Origin: Marinobacter salsuginis
Lineage (GTDB): Bacteria; Pseudomonadota; Gammaproteobacteria; Pseudomonadales; Oleiphilaceae
NCBI RefSeq assembly: GCF_009617755.1
Contig: NZ_BGZH01000001.1
Span: 558,001-622,000 of the forward strand
Direction: 5' to 3'
DNA length: 64,000 nucleotides
In this document: piece after piece, positions 7,756 to 15,698 of the stretch
How positions within the stretch are numbered: position 1 is the stretch's first letter
Layout: each line of letters opens with the position of its first letter
Translations under genes and position numbers: made by a program
Notes under the pieces: generated by a model
Seen by the model: only the letters and a program-made list of their open reading frames with translations
Told to the model about the DNA's origin: nothing
Database searches by the model: none

Positions 7756-10034
7756 TGCTGACTCCTGCGGCCGCCACGGACTTCCGGTGCCATGCGCTCC
7801 CTCGGGAGAATCCGCGGCAGTTCGGAAAGCGGGATAATGCCTTCAATTACATGATCCAGGGCGCTGTCGCGCATGGTCACCAGGCCGGCATCAAGGGCGC
7901 GCCACCGCAGTTCCCCGATGGGCGGTTGGCTCGAAATGGCGTTGCGGATGTCCGAATCGACTTCCATATACTCAACAATCGCCACCCGGCCCTGGGTGCC
8001 ACGCCCGTTGCATTTATCGCAGCCGGCGCCTTCAAAACAGCGGAAATCCGCCGGCGGGCCATCGGGAAACACCTCGGACAGAATCACCGGATCTGGCTCG
8101 GCAGGCTGGCTGCAATGCTTGCAGATACGCTTCGCCAGGCGCTGGGCAATAACGGCCAGCAGCTCACCGGCGATGGAGTTGGGATGGATCCCAAGATCGT
8201 AGAGGCGTTGCAGTGAATCCACCGCGTCGTTGCAGTGCAGCGTCGACAGAACCACGTGCCCGGTCTGGGAAGCCCTGATCGCCTCCAATGCCGTTTCCTG
8301 ATCGCGGATCTCGCCCACCAGAATGACATCCGGATCTTCCCGGACAAACGCTCTCATGGCGTTGGCGAAACCAAAGCCGATTTCCGAGCGAACCCGGGTC
8401 TGCTGGATGTTATCGATGGAATACTCGATGGGGTCCTCCACCGTAATCACTTTACGCCGGCCATCATCGGCAAGAGTCTGCAGCCCGGCATACAGGGTGG
8501 TGGACTTGCCGGAGCCGGTCGGCCCCACCACCAGCACCAGCCCCGCCGGGTTGTCGAGCAATCGCTGATAGCGGGCACCGATCATCGGTGACATGCCGAG
8601 CTCGGCGATGGTCATGGCCCGGCCTGTCTGCGGCAACAGCCTGATAATCGCGTGCTCGCCATGCAGCGAGGGTTGGGTCTGGATTCGCAGGTCGTAGGCC
8701 ATATCGCCAAGCTGAAGTCGGGATCGCCCGCCCTGAGGCAGCCGGTGCTCGGCGATGTTCAGTTCCGCCCGCAGCTTGATCACGTTGATCACCCCTTTTA
8801 TCTCCCGGGGCGACAACTGGTACTGAGGCAGATCATGGAGATCACCATCCACCCGCAGGCGGATCCGAATCCGGTCACCGTACTGTTCGATGTGAATATC
8901 GCTGGCTTTTTCGCTCACGGCATCCAACAGGATGGCCTCGTAGACAGACACCAGATAGGGGCTGACGTGCTTGCTTTTAGGATCGTTGCCCAACAACTGA
9001 TCAGTGCTGCCGTTTGCATGGTCTGACTGTTCCGGGCCCGGCCCATGATCCGCCACGAAATTGCGGCCCTTCGCGGTCAGATCGAGTGCTGACCAGAGAC
9101 GGCGGAAGTCTGTGGGAGTCACCAGCAGGCAATCAACCACCTGGTTGGGGCTCAGGCGCTCAAGCTGATCGGTGCGGGCATCCGGATCATCGGTCACAAC
9201 GGTGATCCGGCCATCTTCCTCGGCGATGGGGATCAGTCGCGACAGGTCCAGAAACGTCCGGGAAAACCGGCGGAACAGCGCCGGGTGGAGCTCAGGCAGA
9301 ATCCCGTCGGCATCGGTGAACGTCATGCCACGCTGGCTGGCAAGAGATCGATAGAGATCCATCTCTTCAAGATTCAGTTTGCGCCGGAGAACTTCAAGCA
9401 GGCGGCAATTCTGCTTGGCCGCCTCCGCCTTCGCTTCGGCCAGGATCTTGTCATCCACAAGGCCCTGATCGATGAGAATCTGCTCAACATTGCGATTGAA
9501 ATCGACCCACCCCAGTGTCCTCACCCGCTCCAGTCCCGCCTCACGGCGCACAAACATGGCGAGGCTCGGAACAGGTCCGGCGCGCCCCTCCAGGCAAACC
9601 AGGTGCCCTCCTTGCCGCACCAACCGGGCCAGAACGTGGCGCTCGGTGATAAACGTTGTGCACAAAACGAGATCGCAAAGGGGATCCGGTTCCGGTGCGT
9701 CTTCCGCACTGGCCACCAGAACATCCACATTATGCATACCGAGCCGGAAGAATCGCTCCCTGGCGGCCTCGGCGACAACGGCGTTTTTTTCCAGATAGAT
9801 TACCCGATGGGCCAGGCCTGATAGCACAGCGGCGAGATATCCGGAGCCACCACCCACGTGCATCACCACCTGATCCGGTTCGATCTCTGGCAACAGGGAG
9901 AGAATGTGGCTGACGGTTTCTTCGCGGGGGATGGAATGGCCGGTTATCGATGGAACCAGATCAGAACCGGAAACAAAATCATGGCGGGATACAGACCGGA
10001 GGGCCTCAAGGGCCCTCGGATAAACTCTCTTCAT
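7752..10034 (-). CDS. Fusion: PCMT-like methyltransferase + MshEN-like domain + GspE/PilB-type ATPase
   Basis: 760 aa with three parts. Residues 1-180 resemble protein-L-isoaspartate O-methyltransferase: ALEALRSVSRHDFV, then SAM motif VMHVGGGSGYLAAVL (57-71) and acidic post-I LEKN. The PCMT substrate loop (usually a Q-T-I-S-Q-P type) is altered to REETVSHI, so isoaspartyl repair is doubtful. Residues 182-315 look like an MshEN (GSPII_E_N) domain with a degenerate c-di-GMP motif (RLLEVL in place of RLGE). Residues 355-745 are a complete secretion ATPase: Walker A GPTGSGKST (504-512), Asp box HGEHAIIRLLP, Walker B ILVGEIRD (571-578), His box STLHCNDAVDS, and four Zn-type cysteines C638, C641, C672, C675. 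No PilC, pilin or GspF gene is nearby. It lies between DUF2802 and MoxR genes at the end of the chemotaxis operon. Confidence 0.88.
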   Translation of the reverse strand: MKRVYPRALEALRSVSRHDFVSGSDLVPSITGHSIPREETVSHILSLLPEIEPDQVVMHVGGGSGYLAAVLSGLAHRVIYLEKNAVVAEAARERFFRLGMHNVDVLVASAEDAPEPDPLCDLVLCTTFITERHVLARLVRQGGHLVCLEGRAGPVPSLAMFVRREAGLERVRTLGWVDFNRNVEQILIDQGLVDDKILAEAKAEAAKQNCRLLEVLRRKLNLEEMDLYRSLASQRGMTFTDADGILPELHPALFRRFSRTFLDLSRLIPIAEEDGRITVVTDDPDARTDQLERLSPNQVVDCLLVTPTDFRRLWSALDLTAKGRNFVADHGPGPEQSDHANGSTDQLLGNDPKSKHVSPYLVSVYEAILLDAVSEKASDIHIEQYGDRIRIRLRVDGDLHDLPQYQLSPREIKGVINVIKLRAELNIAEHRLPQGGRSRLQLGDMAYDLRIQTQPSLHGEHAIIRLLPQTGRAMTIAELGMSPMIGARYQRLLDNPAGLVLVVGPTGSGKSTTLYAGLQTLADDGRRKVITVEDPIEYSIDNIQQTRVRSEIGFGFANAMRAFVREDPDVILVGEIRDQETALEAIRASQTGHVVLSTLHCNDAVDSLQRLYDLGIHPNSIAGELLAVIAQRLAKRICKHCSQPAEPDPVILSEVFPDGPPADFRCFEGAGCDKCNGRGTQGRVAIVEYMEVDSDIRNAISSQPPIGELRWRALDAGLVTMRDSALDHVIEGIIPLSELPRILPRERMAPEVRGGRRSQQ

Positions 10035-10060
10035 TCAACAGCGTCCGTAACGGCATGGTA

Positions 10061-10453
10061 TCAGGCCGCCTGACGTTTTCTGAGTGCTGACACCAGCTCG
10101 GCCTCGGGACGGGAAATTCCGCACGTGTTCATAAGATCGTCGATATCGGCGCCGAGATCAACCAGTCGAGAGGCCTCATCATAGGAGATTCGCAGCGGAT
10201 CGTTCTGGCGCATTTCATCGAGTGTGGTTCGCAGCTCGTGCAACTGGCGTTCACAAGTGACGAGCCGCTGACCTACACCCATGCTTCCGCTGGTGGTGGC
10301 ATGCAGCTCCCGGCCAAGGGTATCGCACCGATCTTTCAGGTTCGCTCTGAGGCTACGTACCTGGCGCCCAAGCACGAGGCCCTGCACGAATACCAGCGAC
10401 AAGGCGGCAACAGTCAACGCCCAGGGAAGATACGAAGGAATTTCTGCAAACAT
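10061..10453 (-). CDS. DUF2802 family membrane protein
   Basis: 130 aa. One N-terminal transmembrane helix (residues 9-29), then a coiled-coil segment (about 30-85, HELRTTLDEMRQ), then a C-terminal helix-turn-helix-like block (YDEASRLVDLGADIDDLMNTCGISRPEAELV). DUF2802 proteins are found next to cheW in the flagellar clusters of pseudomonads and relatives; no function is established that I know of. It follows cheW by 68 bases and precedes the PCMT-GspE gene by 26 bases on the same strand. Confidence 0.85.
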   Translation of the reverse strand: MFAEIPSYLPWALTVAALSLVFVQGLVLGRQVRSLRANLKDRCDTLGRELHATTSGSMGVGQRLVTCERQLHELRTTLDEMRQNDPLRISYDEASRLVDLGADIDDLMNTCGISRPEAELVSALRKRQAA

Positions 10454-10520
10454 GACGGATGTCTCCCGTTAATTGCCACGGAAGGCATCCATCTTCAGGC
10501 CCGCAACGGGTTGCCCCGGA

Positions 10521-11009
10521 TTACAGTGCCGCGATTTCAGCCCACTCGTGGTCTGACAGCATCTTGTCGAACTCGACCAGAATGATCAGTTCGCCATCCT
10601 TGTTGCACACGCCCTGGATAAACTTGGCACTTTCCTCGTTACCCACGTTCGGTGCGGTCTCAATTTCGCTGGCTTTCAGGTACACCACCTCAGCCACGGA
10701 ATCCACCAGAATGCCCATGACCTGGTTGGCCGATTCCATCACCACAATCCGGGTGGCATCGGTGACTTCAGCATCCGCCAGGCCAAAACGCCGGCGGGTG
10801 TCGATGACCGTAACCACGTTACCCCGGAGGTTGATGATGCCGAGCACATAATCCGGAGCTCCCGGAACCGGAGCAATCTCCGTGTATCTCAGCACTTCCT
10901 GGATCTGCATGACATTCAGACCGTAGGTCTCATCATCCAGCCGGAAGGTAACGTACTGCAGTACCTGATCGTCCTGGGCCTGATTGGTTTGTCCGCTCGG
11001 GGATGCCAT
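10521..11009 (-). CDS. cheW: CheW chemotaxis coupling protein
   Basis: 162 aa adaptor that links chemoreceptors to CheA. The CheW fold is visible through VLQYVTFRLDDETYGLNV, the PGAPDYVLGIINLRGNVV segment with its receptor-binding residues, and a C-terminal FIQGV...ELIILVEFDKML. The start at 11009 (MASPSGQTNQ) has AGGAG about 10 bases upstream; the frame extends to 11147, but the added residues are not CheW-like. It follows parP on the same strand. Confidence 0.96.
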   Translation of the reverse strand: MASPSGQTNQAQDDQVLQYVTFRLDDETYGLNVMQIQEVLRYTEIAPVPGAPDYVLGIINLRGNVVTVIDTRRRFGLADAEVTDATRIVVMESANQVMGILVDSVAEVVYLKASEIETAPNVGNEESAKFIQGVCNKDGELIILVEFDKMLSDHEWAEIAAL

Positions 11010-11143
11010 TGCGATGTTTCTCCTCTTGGGCTGCCCGGCGGGCAACCTGATCGTCAAAAAAATATCATCAGTGCCCAATACTATAGTTAAGGGCACAAAC
11101 CGTGCCAGCACGGCTCGGTTTCTTTCAGTAACCGTTGTTTGCG

Positions 11144-11953
11144 TCAACTAAGATCCAGATGGTGCTCTCTTTCCGCCCGCTCCAGCAAGTCTGCCATGGT
11201 GCGCACATCAATCAGTGCGCACATATGGTCAATCACCGTACCGGCTAGCCAGGGCCGTTTGCTGCGGGCGCTGCGCCAGCGCACTTCGTCGGGCCGGAGG
11301 GTGAAAGACTGGGCCACATCGTCACAGGCCAGCCCCCACTCACTGTTATCAAGCCGGATCACGAAGCGATAGTTATCACGAGCGCCAGGGGGTACCCGCC
11401 CCGCCATGATCCATTCAGCGGAATCCACAACCCGCAGGTTCTGGTCCCGATCCGGGCGAATACCCATGTACCAGCGTGGACTGCCCGGGATCGGCCGGAT
11501 CTCTTCCTCAATACGATGGATGGCGCCCAGAAGAATCAAAGGCACCGCCAGTTGCAGCCCGGCAACCGTGAATATCAGGCACTCGAAGGGCTGCTCCGAC
11601 CACTCGGGGCGCGATGGTGGCGCAGCCGGCTCTGGCTCGGGCCGAACCTCCTCTCTCTGCTTTGGCACAGGCACTTCCGGAGCCTGGCGTACCACTGGCC
11701 TCGCTGGCTCTGCCGGCTTTTCGGGCGCCGGGCGCCGCGGCTCGGGTCTCGCCGCCGGTTTTTCGACGGTTGGTGCCGGAGCTGGACTCGGTCGGGTTGC
11801 TACCCGGGGCTCTTCACGCACCGGTTTCACGGGCGCCGGCGTCTCGGTTTCCTCCCGAAGTGCGGTGTCAGTGGCCGTATGCAGCAGTTCGTCAAGGTAA
11901 CTGGCAATGGCGGTTTCCGGATCCGCCAGCCTTGTCAATTTATCGTCAGCCAT
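11144..11953 (-). CDS. parP: ParP, CheW-domain protein for polar array localization
   Basis: 269 aa. A short helical N-terminus (MADDKLTRLADPETAIASYL) is followed by a Pro/Ala/Glu/Arg-rich linker (residues 40-118) and a C-terminal CheW-like domain (FECLIFTVAGLQLAVPLILL onward). This is the architecture of Vibrio ParP, which joins CheA and receptors to the polar ATPase ParC; I infer the same role. It overlaps the parC stop by 8 bases and lies just before cheW. Less specific databases call it a CheW domain protein. Confidence 0.85.
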   Translation of the reverse strand: MADDKLTRLADPETAIASYLDELLHTATDTALREETETPAPVKPVREEPRVATRPSPAPAPTVEKPAARPEPRRPAPEKPAEPARPVVRQAPEVPVPKQREEVRPEPEPAAPPSRPEWSEQPFECLIFTVAGLQLAVPLILLGAIHRIEEEIRPIPGSPRWYMGIRPDRDQNLRVVDSAEWIMAGRVPPGARDNYRFVIRLDNSEWGLACDDVAQSFTLRPDEVRWRSARSKRPWLAGTVIDHMCALIDVRTMADLLERAEREHHLDLS

Positions 11954-12743
11954 GCTGACGCTCCTTGACCGTGCCCACCCGACTCATGAGGTCGTCCAGC
12001 AGGTGACTGTACGCCCGGACACCGTGGGTTTCCGCATCCAGTGCAGAGGGCGTGATACCGCCCTGGCTGGCATCCCGGAACTTGGTGTCCACTGGAATGG
12101 CAAATTGCCACAGGGAGTCACGGTAGGTTTTTCGGAGCAGATTAAGGCTCTTCACCGACGCCTGGGTACGGCGGTCAAACAGGGTTGGCACAATGGTGTA
12201 GGGCAGCTCGTTTTTCTGGGAACGCATGATCATCTTCAGAGTATGCAGCATGCGCTCCAGGCCCTTGATGGCCAGAAACTCGGTTTGCACGGGAATAATC
12301 AGATGCTGCGCCGCCGCAAGGGCGTTGACCATCAGAACCCCGAGCGAGGGGGTATTGTCCAGCAAGACATAGTCGAAATCGTCCCAGAGCTGGGCCAGGG
12401 CCCTGGAGATAATCAGCCCCATGCCCTCAACCCCGATCATCCTGCGCTCAAGGGTAGCCAGAGCCGCACTTGCCGGTAGCAGGGACAGCCCCTTGCAGCT
12501 GGTTTCGGTAATCAGCTGGGCCGGAAGACCCTCGGGCACCTTACCCTGATGCTGGAACAGATCGAAAACGCTGTGGGCGATGGTATCCGGGTCATACCCG
12601 AACCAGCTGGTGAGCGAGCCGTGTGGGTCCAGGTCTACAACGAGAACACGCTTGCCGCGCTCGGCAAGCAGGCCGCCCAGCGCGACAACACTCGTGGTTT
12701 TACCGACACCACCTTTTTGATTGGCTACTGCCCAGATTCGCAC
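11946..12743 (-). CDS. parC: ParC, ParA/MinD-family ATPase for chemotaxis array positioning
   Basis: 265 aa ParA-like ATPase. The deviant Walker A is KGGVGKTT (residues 10-17), the switch region is VDLDPHGSLTSWFGYDP, and Walker B is YVLLDNTPSLG. In Vibrio and pseudomonads the ParA-like protein encoded in this spot, next to a ParP-type CheW protein, gives polar placement and inheritance of chemosensory arrays. This ATPase differs from FleN at 20-20.8 kb. There is no parB or parS nearby, which argues against a chromosome-partition role. Confidence 0.87.
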   Translation of the reverse strand: MRIWAVANQKGGVGKTTSVVALGGLLAERGKRVLVVDLDPHGSLTSWFGYDPDTIAHSVFDLFQHQGKVPEGLPAQLITETSCKGLSLLPASAALATLERRMIGVEGMGLIISRALAQLWDDFDYVLLDNTPSLGVLMVNALAAAQHLIIPVQTEFLAIKGLERMLHTLKMIMRSQKNELPYTIVPTLFDRRTQASVKSLNLLRKTYRDSLWQFAIPVDTKFRDASQGGITPSALDAETHGVRAYSHLLDDLMSRVGTVKERQHG

Positions 12744-12850
12744 GCTTCGATTCTCCAGAGAACACGTCGGTGTGGCCGAACTTTAACGATAGCCACAGCC
12801 CGGTTATCGGCCACTCCCCGGGCAACTTGAACGAATTGCATCGGGGAGTT

Positions 12851-12868
12851 CCGGCAAGCTCTTGCCGG
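12851..12868. repeat. Intergenic inverted repeat between motD and parC
   Basis: CCGGCAAG and CTTGCCGG form an 8-bp perfect stem with almost no loop in the 197-base gap between motD and parC. A T-run (CCTTTTTG) follows on the plus strand, so as an intrinsic terminator it would work against the direction of the flanking genes; on the minus strand no T-run follows. It could moderate readthrough or protect mRNA. The rest of the gap shows nothing I recognise. Confidence 0.5.
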
Positions 12869-12940
12869 CGCCTTTTTGTTAACGGGGATTAATACAGGAA
12901 CCGTGCCAATGGCTCTATACGCATCTGCCGACGATGCCGT

Positions 12941-13723
12941 TCAGCGCATAGCGCCGCGGATACTGGCGTCACGGGAAATCAGCAATACCACCCGCCGATT
13001 TCTGCGCCGTCCCTCTTCCGTGTCATTCCGGGCAACCGGCTGATACTGGCCATAGCCCACAGCCGCCAGACGCTCCGGCTCGATGCCCTCCATCACCAAC
13101 ATCCGTACCATCGAGGCCGCCCGGGCGGCAGACAATTCCCAGTTGGAGGGATAGCGGGAGGTACTGATCGGCTGGTTATCAGTGAAGCCTTCCACTTTAA
13201 CCGCGTTGTCCCGGTTATTCAGGACAGAGGCAATCTTCTCGACAACATCGAACGCGTCGTAATGGGGCTCGGCGTCACCGCTGCCAAACAACAAACTGTT
13301 GGGAAGATTCAACTCCAGCCACTCGTCACTGGTCTCGAGTGACACGACCCCCTGGTTGATCAGTTCATCGAATTCCATGGACAGCTGGTCGGCCATGGCC
13401 CGCAGCGCTTCCGTTCGGGCCTGGGCGTCCATTTCCGGATTACGGGGGGCTTCGGTCACTGCTGGCGGAATGACGTTTTCCGCAGGGGCGTTCAATGATC
13501 GTTGGGGCTGATCGCCAATCTCTATGGGCTGAAAGGACCTCTGGGGCGCGTTAAACACACCCGTCAGGGTTTCCGACAGGACTTTGTACTTGCCTTCGTT
13601 AACAGATGATACCGAGTACATCACCACGAAAAATGCAAACAGCAGCGTGATGAAATCCGCATAGGAAATCAGCCACCGCTCCTTGTTGTGCAGATCATCC
13701 TGGGGTTGCCTACGGCGCCGCAT
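12941..13723 (-). CDS. motD: MotD, flagellar stator subunit with OmpA-like domain
   Basis: 260 aa. One transmembrane helix near residues 19-41 (WLISYADFITLLFAFFVVMY) carries Asp23, the expected ion-binding residue of MotB-type stators. A plug/linker follows and then an OmpA-like peptidoglycan-binding domain (VKVEGFTDNQPISTSRYPSN, NWELSAARAASMVRML, RRRNRRVVLLI). MotCD is the second stator pair of Pseudomonas-type polar flagella, usually proton-driven and associated with swarming or viscous media. It is 18 bases downstream of motC. Confidence 0.95.
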   Translation of the reverse strand: MRRRRQPQDDLHNKERWLISYADFITLLFAFFVVMYSVSSVNEGKYKVLSETLTGVFNAPQRSFQPIEIGDQPQRSLNAPAENVIPPAVTEAPRNPEMDAQARTEALRAMADQLSMEFDELINQGVVSLETSDEWLELNLPNSLLFGSGDAEPHYDAFDVVEKIASVLNNRDNAVKVEGFTDNQPISTSRYPSNWELSAARAASMVRMLVMEGIEPERLAAVGYGQYQPVARNDTEEGRRRNRRVVLLISRDASIRGAMR

Positions 13724-13741
13724 AAGTTGGCCTGCGCATGC

Positions 13742-14482
13742 TTACTGCAGGAAGCCCCGCAGCCGCAATTCGATGGATTTCGGGTTTTCGCCTTCGGCGA
13801 TGGCAATGAGACCGTCGATCATCATGTCCTCATATCGGGTCCGTTCCCGCACGATGCCACGCATCTTGTTGGCAACTGGAAAAAACAGCAGGTTGGCCAG
13901 GGCCACACCGTAAATAGTGGCGACAAAGGCGGTCGCGATCCCGCTGCCCAGAGACTGTGGATCCTCGAGGTTGGTCATTACCTGGATCAGCCCCATCACC
14001 GCGCCGATGATACCGATGGTCGGCGAGTAACCGCCCATGGCCTCGAACACTTTGGCGGATTCCAGATCACGCTGCTCCCGGGACTCGAGATCCACCTCCA
14101 TGATGCCCCTGATGGTTTCCGTTTCCGCTCCGTCCACCAGCAGTTGCAAACCCTTGCGGGCGAAAGGTTCAGGTTCCCGTTCAGCGAGACCTTCAAGACC
14201 CAGCAATCCCTGCTTTCGCGCTTTGACACTCCAGTCGATGACCTTGCCAATGCCATCTTCGAGATTGATAAACGGCGGGACGAACACCCAGCGCACCTGT
14301 ACAAAGGCCCGTTTCAGCATGGGCCAGGAGGTCTGGAGGATAGTGGCCGCCAGGGTACCCCCAATGACGATGATGGCGGCCGGCCCATTAAACAGGGAGC
14401 TTACTGCACCGCCTTCAAGCAGATTGCCGCCAAGTATCGCGGCAAAGGCCAGTATGACCCCCAGCAAACTCAGGATATCCAT
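13742..14482 (-). CDS. motC: MotC, flagellar stator channel subunit
   Basis: 246 aa MotA/PomA-family protein with four helices: residues 3-22, 33-50, about 150-170 (YSPTIGIIGAVMGLIQVM) and about 182-203. The cytoplasmic loop between helices 2 and 3 contains the charged torque-generating segment (REPEPFARKGLQLLVDGAE). Its ATG overlaps the cheB stop by one base (TGATG). It pairs with MotD. Confidence 0.95.
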   Translation of the reverse strand: MDILSLLGVILAFAAILGGNLLEGGAVSSLFNGPAAIIVIGGTLAATILQTSWPMLKRAFVQVRWVFVPPFINLEDGIGKVIDWSVKARKQGLLGLEGLAEREPEPFARKGLQLLVDGAETETIRGIMEVDLESREQRDLESAKVFEAMGGYSPTIGIIGAVMGLIQVMTNLEDPQSLGSGIATAFVATIYGVALANLLFFPVANKMRGIVRERTRYEDMMIDGLIAIAEGENPKSIELRLRGFLQ

Positions 14483-15633
14483 CAGCAGACACCTTCGACC
14501 AGACGCGGACCGATTTCGTCCAGGGACAGCACGTCGTCGGTCAGTCCTGCCTTGGCAACGGCCATGGGCATGCCATAGATAACCGATGACTTTTCATCCT
14601 GGGACCAGATGTCCGACCCGCTCTGCTTCATCATCCGGCACCCTTCCTTGCCGTCCGAGCCCATGCCGGTGAGAATGACGCCGAGCGTCTTGCCCGGGAA
14701 ACTCCGGGCCAGGGAACCGAAGGTTACGTCGACACAGGGCTTGTAGTTGAGCCGCTCGTCGCCGGGCAGGATGCGGATCCTGGCCTGCCCACCCCGGTTC
14801 TCAACCATCATCTGCTTGCCACCGGGTGCCAGAAGAGCAAGTCCCGGCCGCAACACATCGCCATCCGCGGCCTGCCGGACTTCAATCCGACAGAGCTTGT
14901 TCAGGCGTTCAGCGAAAGCCGGCGTGAAGCTGGCAGGCATGTGCTGTACCAACACGATGGGAGCCGGAAAGGTTGCGGGCAACGCCGTCAGTACCCGTTG
15001 CAGGGCAACAGGTCCACCGGTGGAGGTTCCGATGCCAACCACAGCGTAATGCTTTGCCGGGCCTCGGCGGGTAGGACGCCTCGGCGCCTCGGGTTCAGTC
15101 GCAGCCGGAGGGCTGTGGGCGCCTGGCCGCTGGCGCGGCGTGACTTCCGCACGAGGACGGGCCGGCGTGGCGGGAGCGCGGGACGTGGGCGCCGACAGTT
15201 CGGGGCGGGCCGGCGCTGCAGGGCGGTTGCCCGGGCGGCTGCGGGCCACGTCCAGAATCCGCTCAATCAGGATTTTCTGGAGCTGGCTGTTGTCACGGGC
15301 AATTTCTTCAAAGTTCTTGGGCAGGAAATCAACGGCACCCGCCTCGAGGGCATCGAGTGTGACCCGGGCGCCCTCGTAGGTGAGAGAAGAAAACATGAGT
15401 ACCGGTATGGGATGTTTGCGCATGATTTCGCGCACGGCGGAGATGCCATCCATCACCGGCATTTCATAATCCATGGTGATCACATCGGGACGAAGCTTTT
15501 CAGCCAGCTCCACGCCTTCCCGGCCGTTGGTTGCAGCCCCAACCACCTTGATCTGGCCGGAGCTGGTCAGGATTTCCGTCAGCCGTTTGCGAAAAAACCC
15601 TGAATCGTCAACGACCAGGACAGAAACTGTCAT
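14482..15633 (-). CDS. cheB: CheB, receptor methylesterase
   Basis: 383 aa. The receiver domain (1-125) has its phospho-Asp at 55 (VITMDYEMPVMDG). A 65-residue Pro/Arg/Ala linker (about 130-192) is longer than in enteric CheB. The catalytic methylesterase domain shows Ser204 in GIGTSTGGP, the catalytic His in VLVQHMPASF and Asp in the GMGSDGKEG region. It removes methyl groups from chemoreceptor glutamates for adaptation. No cheR is present in this window. Confidence 0.96.
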   Translation of the reverse strand: MTVSVLVVDDSGFFRKRLTEILTSSGQIKVVGAATNGREGVELAEKLRPDVITMDYEMPVMDGISAVREIMRKHPIPVLMFSSLTYEGARVTLDALEAGAVDFLPKNFEEIARDNSQLQKILIERILDVARSRPGNRPAAPARPELSAPTSRAPATPARPRAEVTPRQRPGAHSPPAATEPEAPRRPTRRGPAKHYAVVGIGTSTGGPVALQRVLTALPATFPAPIVLVQHMPASFTPAFAERLNKLCRIEVRQAADGDVLRPGLALLAPGGKQMMVENRGGQARIRILPGDERLNYKPCVDVTFGSLARSFPGKTLGVILTGMGSDGKEGCRMMKQSGSDIWSQDEKSSVIYGMPMAVAKAGLTDDVLSLDEIGPRLVEGVC

Positions 15634-15698
15634 CCACTTCTCCTACCCAATCCATCGTTCTTCGGCCTTCTATGGCCGCAGTCACCTGAAAGCCCGGC

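Noticed and set aside
12851..12868. Terminator for motD
   Set aside because: The T-run follows on the plus strand only, opposite to the flanking genes, so it is kept as an inverted repeat and not called a terminator.
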